NCBI GenBank assembly: GCA_011057845.1
Contig: DSDB01000485.1
Span: 1 to 10,324 of the forward strand
Direction: 5' to 3'
DNA length: 10,324 nucleotides
Source: Phycisphaerales bacterium
GTDB taxonomy: Bacteria; Planctomycetota; Phycisphaerae; Sedimentisphaerales; Anaerobacaceae
The notes under the pieces were generated by a model, which saw nothing but the letters and a program-made list of their open reading frames with translations, was not told where the DNA came from and searched no databases. Of the stretch, positions 5,556 through 10,324 are shown one piece after another. The position numbers and the translations under genes were made by a program. Position 1 is the first letter of the stretch; each line of letters begins with the position of its first letter.

Positions 5556-6149
5556 TCAGGGTCTCAAGAAGGCTCTTACCCCGGTGAAGATGATCTGGGC
5601 GGCGATGGCGGTCAGGATCAGGCCGGTGAGCTTCATCATCATCTGGAGGCCTTTGTAGCCGAGCAGTCGGGCGATGGGGACGGCCAGGAACAGGAACAGC
5701 GAGATCATCACCACGGCCAGGAGGATGGCGGCGGCGGCGATGGCTTTTTCGCCGGCGTCGCTGATCTCCATGCCGAGAACAAGCAGTGTGCCGATGGTGC
5801 CGGGCCCAACGATCATGGGAATAGCCAGCGGAATGACGGCGAAGTCCTCGTCTTTGTCGAGTGCAACCTCCGACCGCTTGCCGGAGACCATCTGGATGGC
5901 CGTCAGAAACAGCAGTGTGCCGGCGCCCACCTGGAAGGCCGGGACGGTGATACCGAGCACCTTGAAGATAAGGTTGCCGAAGAAGTAGACGACGAAGCAA
6001 AGGACCAGTATGGCCGTACTCGTCCGCATGGCACAGAGCGTGCGGGCCCGTTTATCCATGGCATCCGACAGCAGCAGGAACATCGACACCGAGAAGAACG
6101 GCGAGAGGATGAAGAATACCTTTGTGAAGATGTCAATAAAAAGCGCCAT
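5556..6149 (-). CDS. MarC-family integral membrane protein
   Basis: A 197-residue inner-membrane protein of the MarC/UPF0056 family, whose transport substrate is unknown. About six hydrophobic helices are seen, near 8-28, 44-65, 71-88, 104-127, 136-158 and 170-190. The family signature AIPMIVGPGTIGTLL is at 109-123 and the N-terminal FFSVSMFLLLSD segment at 18-29. The length equals the usual length of the family. ATG 6149 is preferred over the in-frame ATG at 6293, because the 48 residues between are Arg/Thr/Pro/His-rich and unlike the family N-terminus. No SD precedes it; a -10-like CATAAT ends 6 nt before the ATG, so translation may start on a leaderless mRNA. It converges with the oxidoreductase gene and ends in the inverted-repeat cluster. 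Confidence 0.9.
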   Translation of the reverse strand: MALFIDIFTKVFFILSPFFSVSMFLLLSDAMDKRARTLCAMRTSTAILVLCFVVYFFGNLIFKVLGITVPAFQVGAGTLLFLTAIQMVSGKRSEVALDKDEDFAVIPLAIPMIVGPGTIGTLLVLGMEISDAGEKAIAAAAILLAVVMISLFLFLAVPIARLLGYKGLQMMMKLTGLILTAIAAQIIFTGVRAFLRP

Positions 6150-6155
6150 GCGGGT

Positions 6156-6183
6156 ATTATGGGTTGCAGTGGCGAGAAAGCAA
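6156..6183 (-). promoter_or_regulatory. Candidate promoter of the MarC gene, leaderless arrangement
   Basis: Minus strand: TTGCTT (6178-6183), a 16-nt spacer, CATAAT (6156-6161; 5 of 6). The expected transcription start, about 7 nt after the -10, falls on the A of ATG 6149. Confidence 0.45.
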
Positions 6184-6363
6184 GCGGGTATGGCAGTGGG
6201 GTGCGTTTGCGTGCGGTCTTCAGCGGCTTGTGTTTCGACCGGGCCCGGACAGCCGCGGGAAAGGACACCGACGTACAACTGCCGGACCCGCACTAGAACC
6301 CCGTCATCGCCTCAGTAACGCGAGAGTCCGGCGCGGCAAGACAAAGACGAAGCCGACCACGGC

Positions 6364-6633
6364 TTACTTAGGTTTGAACCCCTCCAGACGACCCGACGTG
6401 TACTTTTCACAGGCCGCTTCGAGGTCGACATCGGTGATATTGGCCAGCGTGCAAAGCCATGCGAAGACGTCGGCGAACTCTTCGACCCGGTTGGCCTGAT
6501 CGTTGGAGGCCAGGGCCGTGGCGAGTTCGCCGACTTCTTCGATGAACCACAAGAACGTGCCCGGGACGCCTCGTTCGCGGTCCCGCTGCTCGTACTTGTC
6601 GGCGATGCGTTTTTGAAACTCCTTGATGTGCAT
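6364..6633 (-). CDS. MazG-like nucleotide pyrophosphohydrolase
   Basis: An 89-residue single-domain member of the all-alpha NTP pyrophosphatase superfamily, which hydrolyses nucleoside triphosphates to monophosphate and pyrophosphate with Mg2+. The metal-binding motif is visible: Glu32, Glu33 and Glu36 in FIEEVGEL, and Glu52 and Asp55 in EEFADV, matching EExxE followed by ExxD. It is the short, one-copy form; E. coli MazG has two such domains. It is probably a cytoplasmic house-cleaning or nucleotide-pool enzyme. ATG 6633 lacks an SD. The gene follows the Rrf2-type regulator by 43 nt, and that gap holds a GC-rich palindrome, so the two may be one operon. The nucleotide specificity cannot be told. 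Confidence 0.85.
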   Translation of the reverse strand: MHIKEFQKRIADKYEQRDRERGVPGTFLWFIEEVGELATALASNDQANRVEEFADVFAWLCTLANITDVDLEAACEKYTSGRLEGFKPK

Positions 6634-6647
6634 CGTGGATCGGGATG

Positions 6648-6663
6648 CGCGGCGCCGCGGCGC
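6648..6663. repeat. Overlapping perfect GC palindromes between the regulator and MazG-like genes
   Basis: CGCGGCGCCGCG (6648-6659) and GCGCCGCGGCGC (6652-6663) are each perfect 12-bp palindromes sharing 8 bp. They lie in the 43-nt gap, 14 nt upstream of the MazG-like start codon. As RNA they can form only short stems with tiny loops; an effect on translation or mRNA processing is possible but unproven. Confidence 0.5.
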
Positions 6664-6676
6664 GGACGCCGGCGGC

Positions 6677-7072
6677 TTACTTCAGGAGATCCGATATCCG
6701 GGTCCGCGAGAAGATGGCCTTGGCTTGATCAAGGGCCTTCTGATAGGCCTTGTCCGTTTTGGCGCCGAACTTGTCGCGCTTGGTGTATTCGGCCAGCGAG
6801 AATTGGCCCTCCATCGGACCATCGACGGCCTCGAGGACCGCCAGCATGGTGATCTTCGTGGGCGACTTGGCCAGAGAGAAACCGCCGCGGGGGCCCCTTT
6901 TGCTGCGCAGAACATTGCCCTTCACGAGCTGCTGGAGGATCTTCAGCAGGTACTCCAGCGGGATATTGTAGGCCTTGGAGATGGTCTGCGAAAGGATGAT
7001 CTTCTCATCCTGGTGCTTGGCGATGTACCCGACCGCCAGCAGGGCGTAACCCGTCGATCTAGTGATCTTCAT
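6677..7072 (-). CDS. Rrf2-family transcriptional regulator without cysteines
   Basis: A 131-residue DNA-binding protein of the Rrf2 family. The N-terminal winged helix-turn-helix spans about 1-80, with the recognition-helix and wing segment YLLKILQQLVKGNVLRSKRG running into RGGFSLAK (41-69). The opening MKITRSTGYALLA is typical. The region near 85-105, where IscR, NsrR and RsrR carry three Cys for an iron-sulfur cluster, reads DGPMEGQFSLAEYTKRDKFG. There is no Cys anywhere in the protein, so it cannot be a cluster-type redox or NO sensor; its signal is unknown. ATG 7072 has GGAG 7 nt upstream, which rules out the in-frame ATG at 7129. It diverges from the STAS gene with 285 nt between the start codons and precedes the MazG-like gene. 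By analogy it may regulate its own operon, the divergent genes, or both. Confidence 0.88.
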   Translation of the reverse strand: MKITRSTGYALLAVGYIAKHQDEKIILSQTISKAYNIPLEYLLKILQQLVKGNVLRSKRGPRGGFSLAKSPTKITMLAVLEAVDGPMEGQFSLAEYTKRDKFGAKTDKAYQKALDQAKAIFSRTRISDLLK

Positions 7073-7167
7073 CTTGTTCTCCTTATCAATGTGAATCAAC
7101 CACCACCTTAAACGAGAGGCCGGCGACACACCCCAAAAGCGCCATGTCGCACGGCACGATGTCCGCC

Positions 7168-7195
7168 ATTATGCGCACGGTCGATGAAATGGCAA
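7168..7195 (-). promoter_or_regulatory. Probable promoter of the Rrf2-type regulator
   Basis: Minus strand: TTGCCA (7190-7195; 5 of 6), a 16-nt spacer, CATAAT (7168-7173; 5 of 6). The leader would be about 90 nt and ends in the GGAG site. Confidence 0.5.
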
Positions 7196-7218
7196 CACCT
7201 TTTCCAAGAGAAAGTCGT

Positions 7219-7239
7219 GAAAAATATGAAGAATATTTC
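7219..7239. promoter_or_regulatory. AT-rich imperfect dyad between divergent promoters
   Basis: GAAAAATAT (7219-7227) and AATATTTC (7232-7239) form an imperfect inverted repeat around GAAG in otherwise GC-rich DNA. It lies between the two divergent promoters, a fitting place for an operator of the Rrf2-type regulator. No direct evidence supports binding. Confidence 0.25.
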
Positions 7240-7295
7240 GCCGCCCCAACCTCAACACGGGCAATTCGGTGGGAATGGCCGTTCTCGGCATATAC

Positions 7296-7324
7296 TTGAC
7301 GGCTTCCCGCCCGCATATTATCAT
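7296..7324 (+). promoter_or_regulatory. Probable promoter of the STAS-kinase pair
   Basis: TTGACG (7296-7301; 5 of 6), a 17-nt spacer and TATCAT (7319-7324; 5 of 6). Transcription would start near 7331, giving a leader of about 27 nt that includes AGGAG at 7347-7351. It is the best promoter-like pair in the window. Confidence 0.6.
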
Positions 7325-7357
7325 AACGGGGTTGTTCGATATGTGCAGGAGAATGCT

Positions 7358-7717
7358 ATGTCGGAGCTGAAACCGCGCATTCGCGTGGAGTACACGAAGA
7401 ATGCGACGATTATCACGTTTACGGACGAAAAGATACTGGAGGAGCGGGATGTTCGCGCCCTGCAGGAGGCGGTGATGCACGTGGTCGAGCAGAGCGGGCC
7501 GATCAACTTGATTTTGGATTTCTACAACGTGCGGTTCCTGTCATCGGCGGTGTTGGGGCTGCTGCTGAGAGTCAGCAAACGGGTTTATGAGGCCGGCGGG
7601 CAGTTAAGGCTGTGCAATATCAATCCGAAGATATACGAGATATTCAAAATTACACGTCTGACCAGGGTCTTTGACATATACCGCGACGCGCTCAGCGCGC
7701 TGGAAGGCCTTGAATAA
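7358..7717 (+). CDS. STAS-domain anti-sigma factor antagonist (SpoIIAA/RsbV-like)
   Basis: A 119-residue cytoplasmic protein made of one STAS domain. In partner switching such proteins bind the anti-sigma kinase when unphosphorylated, which frees the sigma factor or other target. The core strand and helix INLILDFYNVRFLSSAVLG (49-67) correspond to the phosphorylation segment of SpoIIAA and RsbV; Ser62-Ser63 are the candidate sites. The usual Asp-Ser-[Ser/Thr]-Gly reads Ser-Ser-Ala-Val here when aligned on the following Leu-Gly, so the acidic residue and glycine are missing. I associate the LSSAVLG form with planctomycete members. LRLCNINPKIYEIFKITRL (83-101) is the typical second half. ATG 7358 has AGGAG 6 nt upstream; the in-frame extension back to 7184 covers the promoter and is not coding. 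The ATPase gene follows after 78 nt. Confidence 0.88.
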   Translation: MSELKPRIRVEYTKNATIITFTDEKILEERDVRALQEAVMHVVEQSGPINLILDFYNVRFLSSAVLGLLLRVSKRVYEAGGQLRLCNINPKIYEIFKITRLTRVFDIYRDALSALEGLE

Positions 7718-7795
7718 AATGAGATGTTTGGCTTTTGTAAGGGTTGTCGTCGGCCTGGCGTAGGGGCGATCGGCAACCTGTTGCAGGCGGTGTCT

Positions 7796-8221
7796 ATGGG
7801 GTCGCAAACGCCAGTGAGTTATTCGGTTGTCCTGGAGAGTCGGCCCTCGGCCGCTGAGGAGGTATGCAGGCGGATATTACGGGAACTTGAGGACAGAGGT
7901 TACAGCAGCGACGACATCTTTGCCGTACACCTGGCCCTGGAAGAGGCCTTTATCAATGCCGTCAAACACGGCAACAAGGGGGATATGGGCAAGATAGTCA
8001 ATCTGGAGTATACGATCAGCGCGGACAAAGTAGAGATCCGCGTTGTTGACCAGGGGCAGGGGTTTGACCTGACGCAGGTGCCGGATCCTCGATGCGACGG
8101 GAATCTCTTCAAGCCGAGCGGACGGGGGGTGCTCCTTATCCAGGCGTACATGGATGAGGTCGATTACAACGAAACCGGCAACGCGGTGCGCATGGTCCGA
8201 TATAAGCGTCGCCCGGTCTAG
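7796..8221 (+). CDS. Anti-sigma-factor-type serine kinase, HATPase fold (RsbW/SpoIIAB-like)
   Basis: A 141-residue GHKL-type ATPase that should phosphorylate the STAS protein encoded just upstream and, when free, hold a sigma factor or other partner. The N-box LALEEAFINAVKHGN (46-60) carries Glu50 and Asn54. The G1 box is DQGQGFD (85-91). The G2 box is GRGVLLI (109-115). The segment VPDPRCDGNLFKPSG between them is the ATP lid. It has no membrane segment or sensory domain. ATG 7796 is preferred: it gives the normal family length and a weak GGCGG stands 6 nt upstream. A start at ATG 7724 would add 24 residues (MFGFCKGCRRP onward) without family likeness and has no SD, although it sits only 6 nt after the STAS stop. 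The gene order matches that of rsbV-rsbW or spoIIAA-spoIIAB, but no sigma factor gene follows here, so the target lies elsewhere. Confidence 0.86.
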   Translation: MGSQTPVSYSVVLESRPSAAEEVCRRILRELEDRGYSSDDIFAVHLALEEAFINAVKHGNKGDMGKIVNLEYTISADKVEIRVVDQGQGFDLTQVPDPRCDGNLFKPSGRGVLLIQAYMDEVDYNETGNAVRMVRYKRRPV

Positions 8222-8237
8222 CGATTCCTGTTTTTTT
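8208..8237 (+). terminator. Weak candidate terminator after the kinase gene
   Basis: GTCGC (8208-8212) and GCGAT (8221-8225) can form a short stem with an 8-nt loop around the stop codon, followed after 5 nt by a run of seven T (8231-8237). The stem is weak and includes one G-T pair, so the T-run is the main support. Confidence 0.3.
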
Positions 8238-8535
8238 GCGTTCCGCAGGGTTGTTTCGGCAGCGATGGGACGCCGGTGAACGGAGAGGACTCAGGGGAGA
8301 CCTTGGATTCCGCGATTGGGTGATGGGACCTGGAGTCAGGTGCTCTTGCGGGGGGATTTTTCACGCAGAGGTTGATTTTCCGTGGTTGCGGTGCGTATTA
8401 CGGGGTGTGAGACCGCCGTGTCCGCGTAGGCGGATTAGGGTTGCATGGTCGCGGCCGGAGGTATAGACTCTTGGCGGAACTCTGTCCGGCACTGCAATGG
8501 ATGAAAATGGTGTTTCAAGATAAAGGTGGTGAGCG
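8222..8535. other. Non-coding region of 314 nt
   Basis: No gene is supported. A plus-strand frame at 8236-8466 starts with TTG and translates to an Arg/Gly/Cys-rich peptide without domain features. A weak promoter-like pair for the next gene is TTGCAT (8441-8446), a 15-nt spacer and TATAGA (8462-8467). ACCTG/CAGGT forms a small stem near 8330-8342. I recognise no RNA family. Confidence 0.5.
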
Positions 8536-8931
8536 ATGAATTGTCCTGCATGCCATAATGCCATGGTCGTGCTCGAGTTGGCCGAGGTGGAGATCGACCA
8601 TTGCATGGAGTGCGGCGGCATCTGGCTCGACGCGGGGGAATTGGAGATGCTCTTTGACGACGCCGAGAAGGCCCGGCGGTGTATCCAGTTGTTTCGCGTC
8701 GACAGCCGGTCGACCGAGAAGCCGCGGCCGTGCCCCATCTGTGACAAGAAGATGGAGAAGGTCATCGTCGGGACCGAGCAGCCACCCCTGCTGATCGACC
8801 GGTGCAGGAAAGGCGACGGCCTTTGGTTCGACAGCGGCGAGCTACAGGATGTGCTGGCCCGCGGCCAACTCGACCCGGAGAGCCGGATTCGCAAGATACT
8901 GGCGGACATGTTCGGATTGGCGAATTCATGA
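8536..8931 (+). CDS. Two-ribbon zinc protein (zf-TFIIB type)
   Basis: A 131-residue soluble protein built from two zinc-ribbon units of the zf-TFIIB family. The first is complete: Cys3-x-x-Cys6 and Cys23-x-x-Cys26, then GGIWLDAGELE (27-37). The second has Cys66-x-x-Cys69 and Cys90, but the expected fourth Cys is Gly93 (CRKGDGLWFDSGEL), so its metal site is incomplete or uses another ligand such as Asp94. A linker of about 25 residues separates the units, and a charged helix ends the protein. The family is widespread; the biochemical role is not established, and nucleic-acid or protein binding is the usual guess. AAGGTGG at 8524-8530 precedes ATG 8536. The stop codon overlaps the sialidase start by 4 nt (ATGA), which suggests coupled translation. 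Confidence 0.87.
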   Translation: MNCPACHNAMVVLELAEVEIDHCMECGGIWLDAGELEMLFDDAEKARRCIQLFRVDSRSTEKPRPCPICDKKMEKVIVGTEQPPLLIDRCRKGDGLWFDSGELQDVLARGQLDPESRIRKILADMFGLANS

Positions 8932-10124
8932 ACAGGATCGCCTTGACAATCTCGCTGGGGCTGGTCTGTGCGTTGACGCCCGCCCAGGGGCGGAGCGTGG
9001 AGCCGGCCGGCTATTCGATCCCCATCGTGGATATATCGGGCCAGACGGATGTGTTCGTCAGCGGGCAGGACGGTTACCACACATACCGCATACCGGCCGT
9101 GATCACCACGGCCGCCGGCACGGTGTTGGCGTTCTGCGAGGGTCGCAGGTTCAGCCGCGGCGACACCGGCGACATCGACCTTCTGGTCAAGCGGTCGAGC
9201 GACGGCGGCGCCACGTGGTCGGCGGCCCAGGTCGTGTGGGACGATGGCCCGAACACCTGCGGCAACCCCTGCCCGGTCATCGACGAGACAACCGGCGTGA
9301 TTCACCTGGCCATGACCTGGAACCGGGGCGACGACAACGAATCGGCCATCAAGAAGGCCACCGCCAAAGACACGCGGCGGGTGTTCCTGTGCCGAAGCAG
9401 CGACGACGGGCGGACCTGGTCGAAACCGGTGGAGATTACCGATACGACCAAGTGGAGCCACTGGCGGTGGTACGCCACCGGGCCCGGCGTGGGCATCCAA
9501 CTGACGCGGGGCCGGCACAAGGGACGACTGGTGATCCCGTGCGATCACAGTCTCGTCGGCAGCGCCGATCCGGATGGGTATAACTCGCATGTGATTGTCA
9601 GCGACGACCACGGAAAGACATGGCGGCCGGGCGGGACCATCTCGCCGAAGGTCAATGAGTGCCAGGTCGTGGAACTGGCCGATGGGCGGCTGATGATGAA
9701 CATGAGGAACTACGACCGGACCCGGACCTGCCGGGCCATCTCCATCAGCGACGACGGGGGCGAGACCTGGGGCCCCGTTTACCACGACGAGACCCTGGTC
9801 GAGCCGATATGCCAGGCGAGTTTCCTGCGGTATTCGTGGCCCGGCGACGGCCGGCCCAATCGCGTGCTGTTCTCGAACCCGGCCCGTACCGGCGACCGGC
9901 GGGAAATGACCGTGCGATTGAGCTATGACGAAGGCAGGACGTGGCCGGCGGCCCGGCTCCTGCACGATGGACCGGCGGCCTACTCCTGCCTGACGGTCCT
10001 GAGCGACGGACGGATCGGCTGTCTCTACGAAGCCGGGACGAGCCACCCTTACGAGCGGATCGTCTTCACCCGGATGACGCTGGAATGGCTGACCGGCGGA
10101 CGGGAAAAAAATAGTGGCGGTTGA
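8928..10124 (+). CDS. Exported exo-alpha-sialidase, GH33 type
   Basis: A 398-residue secreted or periplasmic glycosidase that should release terminal sialic acids from glycoconjugates. A Sec signal peptide (MNRIALTISLGLVCALTPAQG) ends near residue 21. The six-bladed propeller fold is shown by the YRIP motif (53-56) and five Asp boxes, S-x-D-x-G-x-T-W, at about 90-97, 157-164, 225-232, 274-281 and 332-339. The catalytic set is complete: arginine triad Arg54, Arg260 (MRNY) and Arg320 (NPARTGDR), nucleophile Tyr352 with Glu244 (NECQ), and an acidic cluster at 79-84 (DTGDID) that holds the likely acid/base Asp. There is no lectin domain or anchor, so it is a minimal catalytic unit. The start is fixed by the ATGA overlap with the zinc-protein gene; no SD is present, and the in-frame frame back to 8802 lies inside that gene. 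No sialic acid transport or catabolism genes are in the window, so the use of the released sugar is open. Confidence 0.93.
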   Translation: MNRIALTISLGLVCALTPAQGRSVEPAGYSIPIVDISGQTDVFVSGQDGYHTYRIPAVITTAAGTVLAFCEGRRFSRGDTGDIDLLVKRSSDGGATWSAAQVVWDDGPNTCGNPCPVIDETTGVIHLAMTWNRGDDNESAIKKATAKDTRRVFLCRSSDDGRTWSKPVEITDTTKWSHWRWYATGPGVGIQLTRGRHKGRLVIPCDHSLVGSADPDGYNSHVIVSDDHGKTWRPGGTISPKVNECQVVELADGRLMMNMRNYDRTRTCRAISISDDGGETWGPVYHDETLVEPICQASFLRYSWPGDGRPNRVLFSNPARTGDRREMTVRLSYDEGRTWPAARLLHDGPAAYSCLTVLSDGRIGCLYEAGTSHPYERIVFTRMTLEWLTGGREKNSGG

Positions 10125-10132
10125 AGAACCGC
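10117..10132 (+). terminator. Hairpin overlapping the sialidase stop codon
   Basis: GCGGTT (10117-10122), loop GAAG, AACCGC (10127-10132): a perfect 6-bp stem that includes the first base of the stop codon TGA (10122-10124). No T-run follows; instead the next bases lead into a TATAAT. It may protect the 3' end or act as a weak terminator. Confidence 0.4.
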
Positions 10133-10135
10133 GGG

Positions 10136-10141
10136 TATAAT
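10136..10141 (+). promoter_or_regulatory. Candidate -10 element for the small membrane protein
   Basis: A perfect TATAAT directly after the hairpin. No good -35 is seen at 16-18 nt (the best is TAGTGG at 10112-10117). A start near 10148 would give a leader of about 86 nt. Confidence 0.4.
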
Positions 10142-10220
10142 GTGCGCCAGCAGCCTCTGGTGCTCTGAGAATACCATGGTGATGTGCTGTGATTCGAAAA
10201 GGGACAATAGGTCACTGTTG

Positions 10221-10227
10221 AAAGGAG
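10221..10227 (+). promoter_or_regulatory. Strong ribosome binding site of the 27-residue ORF
   Basis: AAAGGAG, 6 nt before ATG 10234, the best SD in the window. It is the main reason to believe that such a short frame is translated. Confidence 0.7.
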
Positions 10228-10233
10228 TGTGTT

Positions 10234-10317
10234 ATGTCGAGTTGGACTTGGATTCTCCTGGGTGTGGCGGCCGTTCTGATCGTTGTGGCGCTAATCATGA
10301 AGAAGATGAAACAGTAA
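10234..10317 (+). CDS. Small single-pass membrane protein, 27 residues
   Basis: A short frame with ATG 10234 and stop TAA 10315-10317. The peptide begins MSSWTW, has one hydrophobic helix at about 6-22 (ILLGVAAVLIVVALIM) and ends in a basic tail KKMKQ, so by the positive-inside rule the C-terminus should be cytoplasmic. I do not recognise a family. Support comes from the AAAGGAG at ideal distance, an uninterrupted membrane-helix composition, and a perfect TATAAT about 95 nt upstream. It stands 109 nt after the sialidase, in its own transcription context. It could be a small membrane regulator or the first gene of a further operon beyond the right edge. A chance frame with a good SD is possible but less likely. 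Confidence 0.6.
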   Translation: MSSWTWILLGVAAVLIVVALIMKKMKQ

Positions 10318-10324
10318 CCGGCCG

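Noticed and set aside
7724..7795. N-terminal extension of the kinase from ATG 7724
   Set aside because: No SD, no family likeness for the added 24 residues, and ATG 7796 gives the normal length.
8236..8466. TTG-started plus-strand frame of 76 codons in the gap before the zinc protein
   Set aside because: No SD, Arg/Cys-rich composition and no feature beyond an open frame.
8361..10046. Long minus-strand open frame of 561 codons
   Set aside because: Antisense to the zinc protein and the sialidase, both of which have full motif support; the translation has no recognisable domain.
10105..10132. Programmed frameshift at the A7 run followed by a hairpin
   Set aside because: A -1 shift meets TAG at once and would only remove the last few residues, so a functional frameshift is not plausible.

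Overview
The window is GC-rich bacterial chromosomal DNA, most likely from a planctomycete (perhaps a Phycisphaerae-type lineage). This rests on the GC-rich coding style, an anti-anti-sigma protein and HATPase pair of a type I associate with that phylum, a secreted sialidase, a mixture of Shine-Dalgarno (SD) and SD-less starts, and dispersed intergenic repeats that I remember from planctomycete and verrucomicrobial genomes. No marker gene settles the taxonomy.

Left part (1-3729), minus strand. Read in the direction of transcription it holds a membrane-anchored helix-hairpin-helix (ComEA-like) protein, a conserved hypothetical protein, a lipoprotein with a LolA/DUF4292-like look, and a homocysteine S-methyltransferase. 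These four are closely spaced and could form one operon. After a 367-nt gap a membrane-anchored protein starts at GTG 505 and runs off the left edge. Two degenerate arrays with strict 7-bp periodicity (unit GAnnnAC) sit at the starts of the two middle genes. An 11-G homopolymer lies inside the hypothetical gene.

Middle (3730-6149). A Gfo/Idh/MocA-type oxidoreductase on the plus strand converges with a MarC-family membrane protein on the minus strand. The 117 nt between them hold three consecutive perfect inverted repeats; the last resembles a dispersed REP-like element.

Right part (6150-10324). A minus-strand Rrf2-type regulator and a MazG-like pyrophosphohydrolase diverge from a plus-strand pair: a STAS-domain anti-sigma antagonist followed by a serine-kinase-type ATPase, i.e. 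the core of a partner-switching circuit. Recognisable sigma-70-like promoters face outward from the shared intergenic region. After a 314-nt non-coding stretch comes a two-ribbon zinc protein whose stop overlaps the start of an exported GH33-type sialidase (ATGA). A 27-residue membrane peptide with a strong SD and a perfect TATAAT upstream follows.

Most genes are recognisable housekeeping or catabolic families. The structures least explained by gene content are the heptad arrays, the G11 tract, the triple inverted repeat and the small membrane protein. I found no tRNA, rRNA, CRISPR array, transposase or phage gene.
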